Shown here piece after piece: positions 26,163 through 36,200 of a stretch of 64,000 nt of DNA (positions are counted from its first letter, which is position 1; every line of letters starts with the position of its first letter). Below the pieces are notes generated by a model, which was not told the origin of the DNA, ran no database searches, and worked only from the letters and a program-made list of their open reading frames with translations. Source of the stretch: Poriferisodalis sp965116245 (GTDB taxonomy: Bacteria > Actinomycetota > Acidimicrobiia > Acidimicrobiales > Poriferisodalaceae); NCBI GenBank assembly GCA_965116245.1, contig OZ220497.1, positions 1,240,001 through 1,304,000 on the forward strand, in the 5' to 3' direction. A program made the translations under genes and the position numbers.

Positions 26163-27296
26163 ATGGCCGACGCTGCCGCTGTCTTGCCCACAGACCATCC
26201 GATCCACCGGCTGAGCGACAGTTGCTATATGCGCGCAGCTCGTTGTCAGCCGACCGAGCGGGTCCCGGTGTGGTTTCAGCGTCAAGCGGGTCGTTCGCTC
26301 CCGGAGTATCGGGCGCTACGCGGCGAGGGCAGCATTTTGGATGCCATTGCCGACCCAGAGGTAGCTGCAGAAATAACGCTGCAGCCGGTCCGTCGCTATG
26401 GAGTGGACGCGGCGGTGCTGTTCTCCGACATCGTCGTGCCCGCTGCGGCGGTTGGCTTCGGTGTCGACGTGGTGCCCGGCGTAGGTCCAGTGGCGGCCAG
26501 ACCGTTCCGCAGCCGTTCCGATCTGGAGCGTTTGCCGTTGCTCGACGCGGACATTCACACACCTCACGTGCTGGCAACGGTGCGCCTGGTTATCGCCGAA
26601 CTGGACGTGCCTCTCATTGGTTTTGCCGGTGCGCCGTTCACCGTGGCGAGCTACCTGATAGAGGGGCGACCATCGCGCCAACACCTGTTGAGCAAATCGC
26701 TGATGCACACCGACACGAGACTCTGGCATGACCTGATGGAACGCCTTGCAGACATAGCGGTGGCCTCGATGCACTCGCAAGTGCTAGCCGGTGCCAGCGC
26801 AGTGCAGCTATTCGATTCGTGGGCTGGCATGCTCTCGCCCGACGACTATGCGACATTCGTAGCGCCCCATAGCAAGCGAGTGTTCGGCGAACTCGCCGAT
26901 CTGGGTGTACCGCGGGCGCACTTCGGAGTCGGCACTGGAGAACTGCTGGACCAGATGGCCCGGGTAGGGGCCGACGTGGTGGGCGTGGACTGGCGTGTGC
27001 CGCTTAACGTGGCACGCCGACGGGTGGGCCCCGGCGTGGCACTGCAAGGCAACCTGGATCCGGCTTTGTGCGTCGCAGGATGGTCGGCCGTGCGGCCCGC
27101 AGCCGACCGCATCCTGGCCGAGGGAACACTGCAGCCCGGCTACATCTTCAACTTAGGCCACGGCGTGCTACCCGAGACCGACCCGACAGTCCTAGAGCGG
27201 CTGACACGCCATGTTCACGAGTACCGGGTGCCTGAATCTGGGGCTCACGGGCAGCCCCTGCCAGCTTCTCAAGCACAAGCTGGCGGATCGTTATAG
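26163..27296 (+). CDS. hemE: Uroporphyrinogen decarboxylase
   Basis: Decarboxylates uroporphyrinogen III to coproporphyrinogen III. The N-terminal signature PVWFQRQAGRSLPEYRALR is near-canonical (Gln in place of Met), and the second signature region GFAGAPFTVASYLIEG is intact, as are VQLFDSWAGMLSPDDY and YIFNLGHGVLPETDP. ATG 26163 gives 377 residues. The hemY-type oxidase starts four bases after the stop, forming a haem operon. It is divergent from the glycosyltransferase cluster. Confidence 0.94.
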   Translation: MADAAAVLPTDHPIHRLSDSCYMRAARCQPTERVPVWFQRQAGRSLPEYRALRGEGSILDAIADPEVAAEITLQPVRRYGVDAAVLFSDIVVPAAAVGFGVDVVPGVGPVAARPFRSRSDLERLPLLDADIHTPHVLATVRLVIAELDVPLIGFAGAPFTVASYLIEGRPSRQHLLSKSLMHTDTRLWHDLMERLADIAVASMHSQVLAGASAVQLFDSWAGMLSPDDYATFVAPHSKRVFGELADLGVPRAHFGVGTGELLDQMARVGADVVGVDWRVPLNVARRRVGPGVALQGNLDPALCVAGWSAVRPAADRILAEGTLQPGYIFNLGHGVLPETDPTVLERLTRHVHEYRVPESGAHGQPLPASQAQAGGSL

Positions 27297-27300
27297 CTGC

Positions 27301-28959
27301 ATGACCAAGAGGGTCGTGGTAGTCGGCGGTGGCATCACCGGGCTAACTGCCGCTTATCGACTAGTGCATCCCTTGCAGCAGCCCGTTGACGCTCCAGCGC
27401 CTGAGGTGGTGCTGATTGACAGCGCCGAACGATTGGGCGGCAAAATTCACACGACCCGATTGGGTGGCTTTGGCGCTCCGTTAGTTGACGAGGGTGCCGA
27501 CGCTTTCTTGTTGCGAGTGCCATGGGCGACTGAGCTCTGCGAGGAACTGGGCATAGCTAGCGAGCGCATCTCGCCTGCGGTCGGCGGTGCCTCCGTGGTG
27601 CATCAAGGGCCGCGCGGTCCGCAGCTAACACCGCTGCCCGATGGACTGGTGGGCGGGGTGCCGACGCGTCTGCGGCCGCTCATCGGGTCTGCTTTGCTGA
27701 GTCCGGCGGCCAAGCTGCGCGTCGCCGCTGACTACCTTGCGTTTAGCTACGCACTGGCGAAAACACGGTCCTTGAGGAACTTGCTGCGCAAGGACTCAGT
27801 ACGCAGCTCGACTGGCTCTCGCAGCGTTGATGCCGGTGTGGGCACAGACGCCAGCGTGGGCGACATCGTTAGGACCCGACTCGGCTCAGCAGCGGCTTCA
27901 CGAGTGGTCGACCCGCTGCTCGGCAGCATCAGCGCAGGTGAAATCAACCGCTTAGACGCAGCGACATCGGCACCGATCTTGATTGACGCGATGTCACGCA
28001 GTCGCTCGCTCATGAGAGGACTGCGCCGCATGCAACCAGCCTCGGCCCGGCATGGCCCAGAGTCTCCGGTTTTTGGCAGCTTTGAAGCTGGCATGGTCAG
28101 GCTGGTTAGTGCATTGGTTGAACGCCTAGACGGCTGCACCTTGCGACTGGGTAACCCGGTCTTGTCGGTGCGACTAGCCCAGTCAGCTCGTCTAGGGCAA
28201 GCCAGCAGGCAATTGGTTGTAGGTGTTGCTCCAGAAGACTCTGAATCAAACGTCGGGTTGACGTTCGCGGCTGATGCAGTCATCCTCGCGGTACCCGCTT
28301 ACGCCGCTGCGAAGATGCTGTCCAGCACTTCCGCGGCAGCCGACCTAGCGCAAATTGAGTACGCGTCGGTTGCCGTAATCACGCTCGAAGTTCGCCGCGA
28401 TGCCATACGAGACTCAGGAAATGGCTCTGGCCGCGCAGCGCGCCAGGCCGGTTTCCTGGTAACCCGCGACACTGGTTGGCTGACGACCGCGTGCAGCTAC
28501 GGGTCGGCCAAATGGCCACATTGGTCGGGCGATGACTCAACGGCCATCCTGCGAGTCTCAGTAGGCCGAGACGACGATGACCGTCACACCAAACTCAGCG
28601 ATGCTCAACTGCGCGACGCTGTTGTTGAGGAACTGTCAAGTTTGGCGCCGCTGTCGGGCTTAAGCGACCCTGACGCTGTAGTCGCATGGCGCGTCTCGCG
28701 TTGGGAGCGTTCCTTGCCGCAGTACCGACCAGGCCACGGTCGCCTGGTGGATCGAGTCGAAGACTCACTCGCCCACGAACTCCCTGGCGTTCTTGTGGCC
28801 GGTGCCGCCTACCGAGGCCTCGGTATACCTGCGTGCATCCGGCAGGGCAAAGAAGCCGCAGTAGCCACAATTCAGTATCTGGCCAATCGTCACGATCCAA
28901 CAAGCCAGTACGAACTAGCAAACCAGCACGAACTGGCCAATAGTCGCGACCCATGCTGA
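27301..28959 (+). CDS. hemY: Coproporphyrinogen/protoporphyrinogen III oxidase, HemY/CgoX type
   Basis: FAD enzyme with N-terminal VVVVGGGITGLTAAYRL and DSAERLGGKIHTTRLGGF, and C-terminal LVAGAAYRGLGIPACIRQGK. With HemQ/ChdC in the window it most likely makes coproporphyrin III in the coproporphyrin-dependent route, not protoporphyrin IX. ATG 27301 (four bases after hemE) is the natural start. The protein has 552 residues, about 80 more than usual, with low-complexity stretches. The last 20 residues come from an 18-nt tandem repeat (28905-28940; QYELAN/QHELAN). Confidence 0.9.
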   Translation: MTKRVVVVGGGITGLTAAYRLVHPLQQPVDAPAPEVVLIDSAERLGGKIHTTRLGGFGAPLVDEGADAFLLRVPWATELCEELGIASERISPAVGGASVVHQGPRGPQLTPLPDGLVGGVPTRLRPLIGSALLSPAAKLRVAADYLAFSYALAKTRSLRNLLRKDSVRSSTGSRSVDAGVGTDASVGDIVRTRLGSAAASRVVDPLLGSISAGEINRLDAATSAPILIDAMSRSRSLMRGLRRMQPASARHGPESPVFGSFEAGMVRLVSALVERLDGCTLRLGNPVLSVRLAQSARLGQASRQLVVGVAPEDSESNVGLTFAADAVILAVPAYAAAKMLSSTSAAADLAQIEYASVAVITLEVRRDAIRDSGNGSGRAARQAGFLVTRDTGWLTTACSYGSAKWPHWSGDDSTAILRVSVGRDDDDRHTKLSDAQLRDAVVEELSSLAPLSGLSDPDAVVAWRVSRWERSLPQYRPGHGRLVDRVEDSLAHELPGVLVAGAAYRGLGIPACIRQGKEAAVATIQYLANRHDPTSQYELANQHELANSRDPC

Positions 28960-28961
28960 AG

Positions 28962-29080
28962 TGAACTCCGGGCCAACATGAACACTGGGCTGACGTGAAC
29001 ACCGGGCCAACATGAACACTGGGCTTACATGAACCCCGGGCCGACGTGAAATCCGGGCTGACGTGAACTCCAGGTTGGCA
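28962..29080 (+). repeat. 17-nt tandem repeat array running into the lnt start
   Basis: Seven consecutive 17-nt units of the type tgaacactgggctgacg begin three bases after the hemY stop. Six lie upstream of the lnt coding region and the seventh is its first codons; the GTG start of lnt straddles units six and seven. Most units carry ATGAAC or GTGAAC at their junction, so candidate start codons recur every 17 nt, each in a new frame. Confidence 0.92.
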
Positions 29081-30517
29081 CGTGTCGGTCTAGCAGCCGC
29101 GCTCGGAGCGCTCACCATGTTGTCTTTGCCGCCGTGGGGTTGGTGGCCACTAGCCGCTGTCGGCCTAGGCGGATGGCTGCGCTGGTGCCACCGCAACGCA
29201 CGCTGGCGCCACACGCTGGAGGCAGCCGGAGCCTTCTGGCTAGGCGCCTACGGACTTGGGCTGTGGTGGATGACCGAGCTGACCGTTCTCGGCTGGATCG
29301 CAGCGGTGCCAGTGGAGTCGCTGATAATGGCGTTGCCGCTGTCGCTGGTGCCCACAGACTCGCGCTGGCGCGCTGTCGCTGTGCCCGCAGCCCTCGTGCT
29401 GGGCGAGGCCGTGCGCTGGCGTGTGCCCTTCGGCGGTGTGCCAATGTCAAACCTGGCGCTGGGGCAAGTTGAAGGGCCGTGGCTCGGTGCTGCTGTGCTA
29501 GGTGGCCCGCTGGGTGTGATCGCCCTCCTAGGCGTGGGCGCCGTCATCGTCGAGAGGCTCCTACAGCGTGAATGGCGGGCCGTGCTTACACCAGCGATAG
29601 TCGCCATCGGAGTTCCGATTGTGGCGCTGGCGTGGCCCGCAACCACGATTGACGCTGCGGTAACTGTCGCCGTGGTGCAGGCAGGCGGCGAACTGGGAAC
29701 CAACGTCGGCACACCTCAACGCAGCGTGTATCTACGCCACCGCGAGACCGTCGAGGCTTGGTCGGGCGGCGCTGATGCAGTTGATCTGGATCTGATGCTC
29801 TGGAGTGAGAGCAGCACCTCCAGCGATGGGCCGCTGGCAGCCTCGGCGAACCTGGCGGAGTTGGAGTCGCTGGCCGAACATCTTGACGTGCTGCTCATCG
29901 CCAACTTCTATGAACGTGCGCCAGACAATCGGTTTCGCAACGCCACAGTTGCTATAGACCCCACCTTGGGGCTGGGCGACCGCTACGACAAGGCGCATCT
30001 TGTGCCCTTCGGCGAGTACGTGCCGCTGCGTAGCGCTGTTGAGCCGTTTGCCGACTTGTCCCTGATCCCCCGCGAGGCCATCGCCGGACAAGGCCCTGGC
30101 TTGTTGAGAAGCTCGGTTGGTGACATCGCGGTAGCCACCTCCTACGAGGTGTATTTCAGTCACCTGGTTCGTGCTGGGGTACGAGCGGGCGGCCGCATCA
30201 TCGCAAATCCGACGTTGGCGTCGTCGTACAGCACATCTGCGGTGCCCGCCCAGTCCCTGGCCAGCGCCCGCCTGCGCGCTGTCGAAACCGGACGCTGGGT
30301 GCTGCAGTCGTCCACCACCGGCTACAGCGCAGTCGTGTCGCCCAGTGGCGAGGTCACTCACCGCAGCGAGCTGCGCGAGGCCGTAGTTCTGAGGGGACAA
30401 GCGGAACTTCGATCCGGTTCGACACCCGCAGTGACGCTGGGTTCATGGCCTCTGGCCGCGGCTGGTGCAGTGGCGCTGGCTGGTTCTAGCTGGCGATCGC
30501 GCCAGCTACACAAGTAG
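29063..30517 (+). CDS. lnt: Apolipoprotein N-acyltransferase homologue, active-site Cys replaced by Ser
   Basis: 484 residues: an N-terminal block of about six to seven membrane helices, then a nitrilase domain and a C-terminal helix. Lnt transfers a third acyl chain to lipoproteins at the outer face of the membrane using a Glu-Lys-Cys triad. Here the Glu is E249 (LWSESSTS), the Lys is K310 (YDKAHLVPFGEYVP), but the Cys position (normally CYE) reads ATSYEVYFSH, a Ser (S360, codon TCC at 30140). The homologue may be inactive, use serine, or belong to a variant clade. GTG 29063 is the start. Confidence 0.85.
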   Translation: MNSRLARVGLAAALGALTMLSLPPWGWWPLAAVGLGGWLRWCHRNARWRHTLEAAGAFWLGAYGLGLWWMTELTVLGWIAAVPVESLIMALPLSLVPTDSRWRAVAVPAALVLGEAVRWRVPFGGVPMSNLALGQVEGPWLGAAVLGGPLGVIALLGVGAVIVERLLQREWRAVLTPAIVAIGVPIVALAWPATTIDAAVTVAVVQAGGELGTNVGTPQRSVYLRHRETVEAWSGGADAVDLDLMLWSESSTSSDGPLAASANLAELESLAEHLDVLLIANFYERAPDNRFRNATVAIDPTLGLGDRYDKAHLVPFGEYVPLRSAVEPFADLSLIPREAIAGQGPGLLRSSVGDIAVATSYEVYFSHLVRAGVRAGGRIIANPTLASSYSTSAVPAQSLASARLRAVETGRWVLQSSTTGYSAVVSPSGEVTHRSELREAVVLRGQAELRSGSTPAVTLGSWPLAAAGAVALAGSSWRSRQLHK

Positions 30518-30552
30518 CCTTCTACGGTCCTCATAACCGTAACGAGCCCAGC

Positions 30553-32811
30553 GTGAGCCATCCGGAAATTCAGGCTGAACAAGCTCATATTGATCGTGCG
30601 TACGCGTTGTTGGAATCCTCTCGGCAGCGCGCCAAACGGCTGCGCGAGATTGTTGAGGTGGGGCGAGGCGGCACTCGGCAAGCTCGCTACGAGCGTGATG
30701 TCATTGAAGACACCGTGGCGGGGCGTCTGAGCCAGCTCGAGCTGGGATCGTCCTCGCTGACCTTCGGCCGCATCGACCGCGCAAGTTCTGGAGCGATAGC
30801 TTCCAGCGAGACGGGTTCTGGTGATTCAGGTTCTGGTGATTCAGGTTCTGGTGGTTCAGGTTCTGGCGAGACGTTCTATATCGGCCGTCTCGCGGTCGCC
30901 GATGAGCGACAGGAACCCGTGGTGGTGGACTGGCGAGCGCCGATTGCGGAACCGTTCTTTCGTGCCACTGGGCGTAATCCGCTGGGATTGCTGCGCCGCC
31001 GACACTTCGTGTGCCGCGGACGCGTGCTAATCGATCTAGAGGACGAGGTTTTTGACCTGGACGCCCTAGATCCGGGGCCCGCTGATCTGGGCCCTACAGA
31101 TATCGGGCCCAGGGATCCCAAGCCCAGACTGAACGCCCACGGGGCGCTCTACGCCGCGCTGGAACAGCGCCGCGATGGCCAACTGCGTCAAGTGGTTGCC
31201 ACGATCCAAGCCGAACAGGACGAGATTATTCGTAGCCCTCGTAAGGGCATCTTGGTCTGCCAGGGCGGTCCTGGAACCGGCAAAACCATCGTGGCGCTAC
31301 ACCGCGCCGCTTACCTGTTGTACACCTACCGATTCCCGCTGGCCGGACAGGGCGTCCTGGTGGTGGGACCCAACCGGCTCTTCCTGCGCTACGTGGAACG
31401 GGTCCTACCCAGCCTCGGCGAAGCTGGTGTGCATTTGTTCGTTCTTGCGGATCTCTTCAACGAGATCTTTCCCGACGTACGGGTCCGCCTAGCAGACACC
31501 CCCGAGGCGGCTCGCATCAAGGGTGACATCGGTATGTCTCAGGTCGTAAAGCGGGCCGTAGCAGACCGGCAACGACCGCTGCGCAACGATCTACGACTCG
31601 AGTTTGGCTTGGGCTATGTGACGCTGACAGCGGGCGAGTCGCGAGACATCGTGGCTGCTGCTCGCCGACGGTTTCGTACGCATAACGCCGGTCGCGACTA
31701 TGTGGAGCAGGCCGTGTACGCAGCTATGTCGGCCTCACACCGGCGCCGCCCCGACCCGTCCGAGATCCACCGACGGTTCTCTCGTCACCCCGACATGGTG
31801 TCGGCCTTGGAACGCATGTGGCCATTGTTGAAGCCCAGCCAGTTACTGCGTGACCTCTACGGCTCGCGGGCGCTGTTGCGCTCCGCTGCCGCAGGCGCGC
31901 TGAGCGAAGAAGAATGCGGTCAATTGTTTCGGCCCCGCGGGGACAGCGAAGCCGACTACGAGTGGAGCGACGCCGACGTGCCCGTTCTGGACGAGGCCTA
32001 TGCCGTGCTTGGCCCATGCTCTCCTAAGCGTCGCGGCGACACGGGGCTACGTACCTATGGACACATCGTCGTAGACGAATGCCAGGACCAGTCGCCTATG
32101 GCGCTGCGGATGATCGCTCGAAGATCGCTCAACGGTTCGATGACGTTGGTCGGTGACATGGCCCAAGCCACTAGCGCTCATGCTCCTTCAAGCTGGGACG
32201 AGGTGCTCGCGCACCTGCCCTCTGGGGAACCCGCGCCGCGAAGGGCCGAGCTGACGCTGAGCTACCGTATCCCTCAACCCAGCCTGGAACTGGCCAACCG
32301 GGTGCTGGCGGTAGCCGCACCCGACATGGCACCGCCCGCTGCGGTGCGCATCGACGGTGCGGTTCCGCGGTTCGTGGCTGTATCGACGCCTGAATCTGGC
32401 CAGCCAGGTGTGGAGTTGACCCGAGCGGTGCTGGACACTGTGGTGTTCGAGGCCGCCGAGTTGGATGGCGGAAGCGTGTTGGTGGTGTCGCCAGCCGAAC
32501 ATTTGGACGACATCGCCGCACAGTTGGAAAGCGCTGGCCTGGACTTCGGCCGTGCCACCGCTGCCAGCCGCAACGCCACCGGCGCACTTCATCCCCACGT
32601 GACTCTGGCACCAGTACAACTGTGCAAAGGGCTGGAGACCGACGGTGTAGTGGTGGTTGAGCCAGCGGCCATTGTCGCCGAGGAGCCACAGGGACTGCGC
32701 GCTTTGTATGTAGCGCTTACGCGTTCCACCAAGCGCGTCGCGCTGGTGTCGGCGCAGCCGCTACCCGAACCACTGCGCCTTACCCAGTCGCTAGATGGCG
32801 AGTCGGCGTGA
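30553..32811 (+). CDS. helD: HelD-like superfamily 1 ATPase (UvrD/Rep related)
   Basis: 752 residues. An N-terminal coiled coil (EIQAEQAHIDRAYALLESSR) precedes the 1A domain with Walker A CQGGPGTGKTIVALHRAAYL, Walker B YGHIVVDECQDQSPMALRM, and C-terminal motifs TLSYRIPQPSLELANRVL and LYVALTRSTKRVALVS. This is the arrangement of HelD, which recycles stalled RNA polymerase in Gram-positive bacteria and mycobacteria. Two 15-nt repeat arrays lie in the region that links the N-terminal arm to the ATPase (30814-30873 and 31075-31119). GTG 30553 is the start, 36 bp after lnt. Confidence 0.85.
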   Translation: MSHPEIQAEQAHIDRAYALLESSRQRAKRLREIVEVGRGGTRQARYERDVIEDTVAGRLSQLELGSSSLTFGRIDRASSGAIASSETGSGDSGSGDSGSGGSGSGETFYIGRLAVADERQEPVVVDWRAPIAEPFFRATGRNPLGLLRRRHFVCRGRVLIDLEDEVFDLDALDPGPADLGPTDIGPRDPKPRLNAHGALYAALEQRRDGQLRQVVATIQAEQDEIIRSPRKGILVCQGGPGTGKTIVALHRAAYLLYTYRFPLAGQGVLVVGPNRLFLRYVERVLPSLGEAGVHLFVLADLFNEIFPDVRVRLADTPEAARIKGDIGMSQVVKRAVADRQRPLRNDLRLEFGLGYVTLTAGESRDIVAAARRRFRTHNAGRDYVEQAVYAAMSASHRRRPDPSEIHRRFSRHPDMVSALERMWPLLKPSQLLRDLYGSRALLRSAAAGALSEEECGQLFRPRGDSEADYEWSDADVPVLDEAYAVLGPCSPKRRGDTGLRTYGHIVVDECQDQSPMALRMIARRSLNGSMTLVGDMAQATSAHAPSSWDEVLAHLPSGEPAPRRAELTLSYRIPQPSLELANRVLAVAAPDMAPPAAVRIDGAVPRFVAVSTPESGQPGVELTRAVLDTVVFEAAELDGGSVLVVSPAEHLDDIAAQLESAGLDFGRATAASRNATGALHPHVTLAPVQLCKGLETDGVVVVEPAAIVAEEPQGLRALYVALTRSTKRVALVSAQPLPEPLRLTQSLDGESA
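30814..30873 (+). repeat. 15-nt in-frame repeat in the HelD-like gene
   Basis: Four units of ggttctggtgattca (the third and fourth diverged) encode Gly-Ser-Gly-Asp-Ser units. A second, older 15-nt array (gggcccgctgatctg type, three units) follows at 31075-31119. Confidence 0.92.
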
Positions 32812-32822
32812 GCCATCACGTG

Positions 32823-32845
32823 GGCGATAGCCATGAACCATCGCC
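32823..32845 (+). terminator. Weak hairpin after the HelD-like gene
   Basis: GGCGAT and ATCGCC pair around an 11-base loop, 11 bases after the stop. Six pairs and no T-run make this a weak call. Confidence 0.3.
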
Positions 32846-32960
32846 TAGTCAGGGCGTGTAACACTGGCCCAATTGCCGCGCACCCGGCTCGGCCACACCA
32901 CTCGGATAAGCAACCCGGCTATACAACCCAAACAGACAAACCGCAAGACAGGAGATTTCC

Positions 32961-33164
32961 ATGGCTGATGTCACCGTGACAGTCCTCAACAACGGACCGC
33001 TACTGGTCCGTGGTGTGTGCCAGATTGACGATCACGAAGGAAACACACTCGCTGACAGCGATTCCGTTGTGGCGCTGTGCCGCTGTGGGGAGTCAGACAC
33101 GAAGCCGATGTGTGATGGCAGCCACAACCAGGGCTTCGACGGCACCCTGAATCCGCCCAGCTAG
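32961..33164 (+). CDS. CDGSH iron-sulfur domain protein
   Basis: A 67-residue protein with one CDGSH motif, CRCGESDTKPMCDGSH, whose three Cys and one His bind a 2Fe-2S cluster. The N-terminal half (TVTVLNNGPLLVRGVCQI) is the usual small beta domain of prokaryotic single-CDGSH proteins. ATG 32961 is preceded by AGGAGA. It stands alone. A role in electron transfer or iron-sulfur homeostasis is inferred from family. Confidence 0.93.
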   Translation: MADVTVTVLNNGPLLVRGVCQIDDHEGNTLADSDSVVALCRCGESDTKPMCDGSHNQGFDGTLNPPS

Positions 33165-33206
33165 ACCCGGCCAGCTAGATCCGCCCAGATAGAACGGCAC
33201 AACTAG
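33153..33206 (+). repeat. 15-nt repeat at the end of the CDGSH gene
   Basis: Three to four degenerate units (ccgcccagctagacc, cggccagctagatcc and relatives) cover the CDGSH stop codon and the following gap. Several units contain TAG, so they end translation in the native frame. Confidence 0.6.
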
Positions 33207-33236
33207 CTGACCCCCAGCGCCGAGGCCCACCCGGCG

Positions 33237-36200
33237 ATGCACCCGGCGCTTGCCGCCTTCTCAGCGCCTACCTCGGCGTGGTTTGCGTCCACGTTCGCTG
33301 AGCCGACGCAATGTCAAGTCTCGGGGTGGCAGAACATATCCGCGGGCCATCACTGCCTGATAGCTGCGCCTACCGGATCGGGCAAAACGCTCGCAGCGTT
33401 CCTGTGGGCCATCGATCGGGTCATGAGCGCGCCCGAACCACCCCGAGCCGAGCGCACTCGCGTGCTGTACCTGTCGCCGCTGCGGGCACTGGCGGTTGAT
33501 GTCGACAAAAATCTGCGTGCGCCTCTGGCAGGCATCTCGCTCGCTGCGGAGCGTCTAGGCGTCAAGGTCCATCTTCCAACTGTGGGAGTGCGCACCGGCG
33601 ATACCGGCGTGGCCGAACGTCGCCGACTCGTCAGCCACCCACCCGACATCGCCATAACGACGCCTGAGTCGCTGTATCTCATGCTCACATCTAAGGCGCG
33701 CGAGACGTTGCGGTGGGTGCGCTGGGTGATCGTGGATGAGATTCACTCGGTAGCTGCCACGAAGCGTGGCACGCATCTGGCGCTGTCGCTGGAGCGGCTG
33801 TCTGAGCTAACAGTGCTGCCTGACGGTCAGCTACCGCAGCGCATCGGGCTGTCAGCGACGCAGCGCCCGCTGTCGGAGGTCGCCCGGTTCCTGGGCGGCA
33901 GTGACTCTGGTCGCCCGAGTTCACGTCATGTCCAGATCACCGATGTGGGCATGACCAAACAGCTCGATGTTGAGGTCATAGTCGGCGTGTCTGACATGGG
34001 CGACCTGGCTGCTAGCGAGACGGCTGGCGAAACACACTCACACAGCATCTGGCCAGCAGTACATCCGCGCCTGTTGGAGCTGATCTATGCACATCGCTCA
34101 ACGATCATCTTCACCAACGCCCGCCGACTGGCTGAGCGGCTCGCTACGCGGCTCAACGAGTTGCATCTGGACGGACTCAACCGAGCCGCGGAAGCTGATG
34201 GCACATCACCGCCCGGGGTAGCCGAACTAGGTGAAGCAGCGGTGCTAGCTGAGATCGACGGGCAAGACCGTGCTGAGTTGGTGCGAGCGCACCACGGCTC
34301 GCTCAGCCGGGAACAGCGGCTGAGTATTGAGGACGATCTCAAGGCCGGTCGTGTGCGGGCCATTGTCGCCACCTCGTCACTGGAACTGGGCATCGACATG
34401 GGCGCAGTTGATCTTGTGATTCATGTGGCATCGCCACCATCGGTGGCGGCGGGAATGCAGCGAATCGGCCGTGCAGGCCATCAGGTTGGTGAGCCAAGCG
34501 TCGGCAAGATCTTCCCCCGTCACCGAGGCGATCTCGTTGAGGCTGCAGTAGTGGCACAGCGCATGGGATCCGGCGAGATTGAGGCCATCCGTTATCCGCG
34601 TCAGCCACTCGACGTGCTGGCACAACAGATCGTCGCCATGGTGGCGGTTGACGACTGGTCGGTGGAGGGACTTCTACGCGTCGTGCGCCAAGCGGCACCA
34701 TATGAGCAGCTAAGCGAAGAAGTGCTCTTGTCGGTGCTGGACTTGCTGGCAGGCCGCTACCCGTCCGAAGAGTTCCGTGAGCTACGGCCGCGAATTGTGT
34801 GGGATCGCACTACTGGGATGCTGCGGGCTCGCCAGGGCGCGGGCCGCTTGGCCGTGACAAACGCTGGCACGATCCCCGATCGCGGCCTGTACGCGGTGTT
34901 CACGACCGATGGCTCGCGGGTGGGTGAACTCGATGAGGAGATGGTGTATGAGGCACGCGTAGGCGAGACGTTCCTGTTGGGGGCATCAACCTGGCGGATC
35001 GCGGAAATCACTTTCGACCGTGTAATCGTGACTCCTGCGCCGGGTGAACCAGGCAAGATGCCGTTCTGGCACGGCGACGGGCCTGGCCGGCCACTAGAGC
35101 TGGGCAGAGCGGTGGGGGCGTTCGTTCGCGATGTTGTAAACGAGCTGCCCGAAGAGTTGCCAGACGACCTGTTGGGCAAGCAGCCAAACGGCCACTCTGA
35201 ACTACCTCTGTTGGAACGTCTTCAACGCGACAACTGTCTCGATCGAACTGCTGCGGTCAACGTGCTCCGTTACTTCGCCGCGCAGCGGAGCGCGACCGGT
35301 GTTGTGCCCGACGACCGCACAATCGTGGTGGAGCGTTTTCGCGACGAGATCGGCGACTGGCGTATCTGCATCCTCACTCCATTCGGCGCCAGAGTGCATG
35401 CGCCTTGGGGCATCGCATTGGGGGCCAAGTTTGCTGGTCTGGATCAGACCGGTCCGGAGCTGCTGTGGAGCGACGATGGCATCGTGCTGAGGCTGCCAGA
35501 TACTGGGCTTGCAGATACTGGGCTTGCAGATACTGGGCTTGCAGATACTGGGCTTGCAGATACTGGGCTTGCAGATACTGGGCTTGCAGATACTGGGCTT
35601 GCGGACACGGGGTCGGATTACCAGGCCAGCAATAGGCCAGCGCTGGATGCGACGGATCTAGCGCTGGATCCCGATGAAGTGCGAGACGCAATCGTCGGTC
35701 ATCTGCCTTCCACAGCTCTTTTTGCTTCGCGCTTTCGGGAAGTTGCCGGCCGGGCGCTGCTGCTGCCGCGCTGGCGCCCCGGGGAGCGGGTGCCGCTGTG
35801 GCAGCAGCGCCAGCGATCCGCGGGGTTGCTGGAGGTTGCAGCCAAGTATCCGAGCTTTCCGATGTTGCTCGAGACCTCGCGGGAGTGCTTGCAGGAGGTG
35901 TTTGACGTACCGGCACTTGCTGAGGTGCTGTCTGACATCAGATCCCGCAAGATCCGCATGGTCACCGTGGATACCGACGGTGCCTCGCCGATGGCTCAGA
36001 GTCTGCTGTTCGACTGGATCGCAGTTTTCATGTACGGCGGAGACGCGCCGCTGGCCGAGCGTCGAGCCGCGGCGCTGTCGCTGGATAGCGATCTGTTGGC
36101 GGATTTGCTTGGTGCCGAAGAGCTGCGCGAACTGCTCGACGCTGAAGTGCTCGCTCAGCTTGAGCTGGAGCTACAGCGCCTAGCCGATGGTCGAAGGGCT

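Noticed and set aside
28962..29080. The 17-nt array as a CRISPR array
   Set aside because: The units abut directly with no spacers between repeats.
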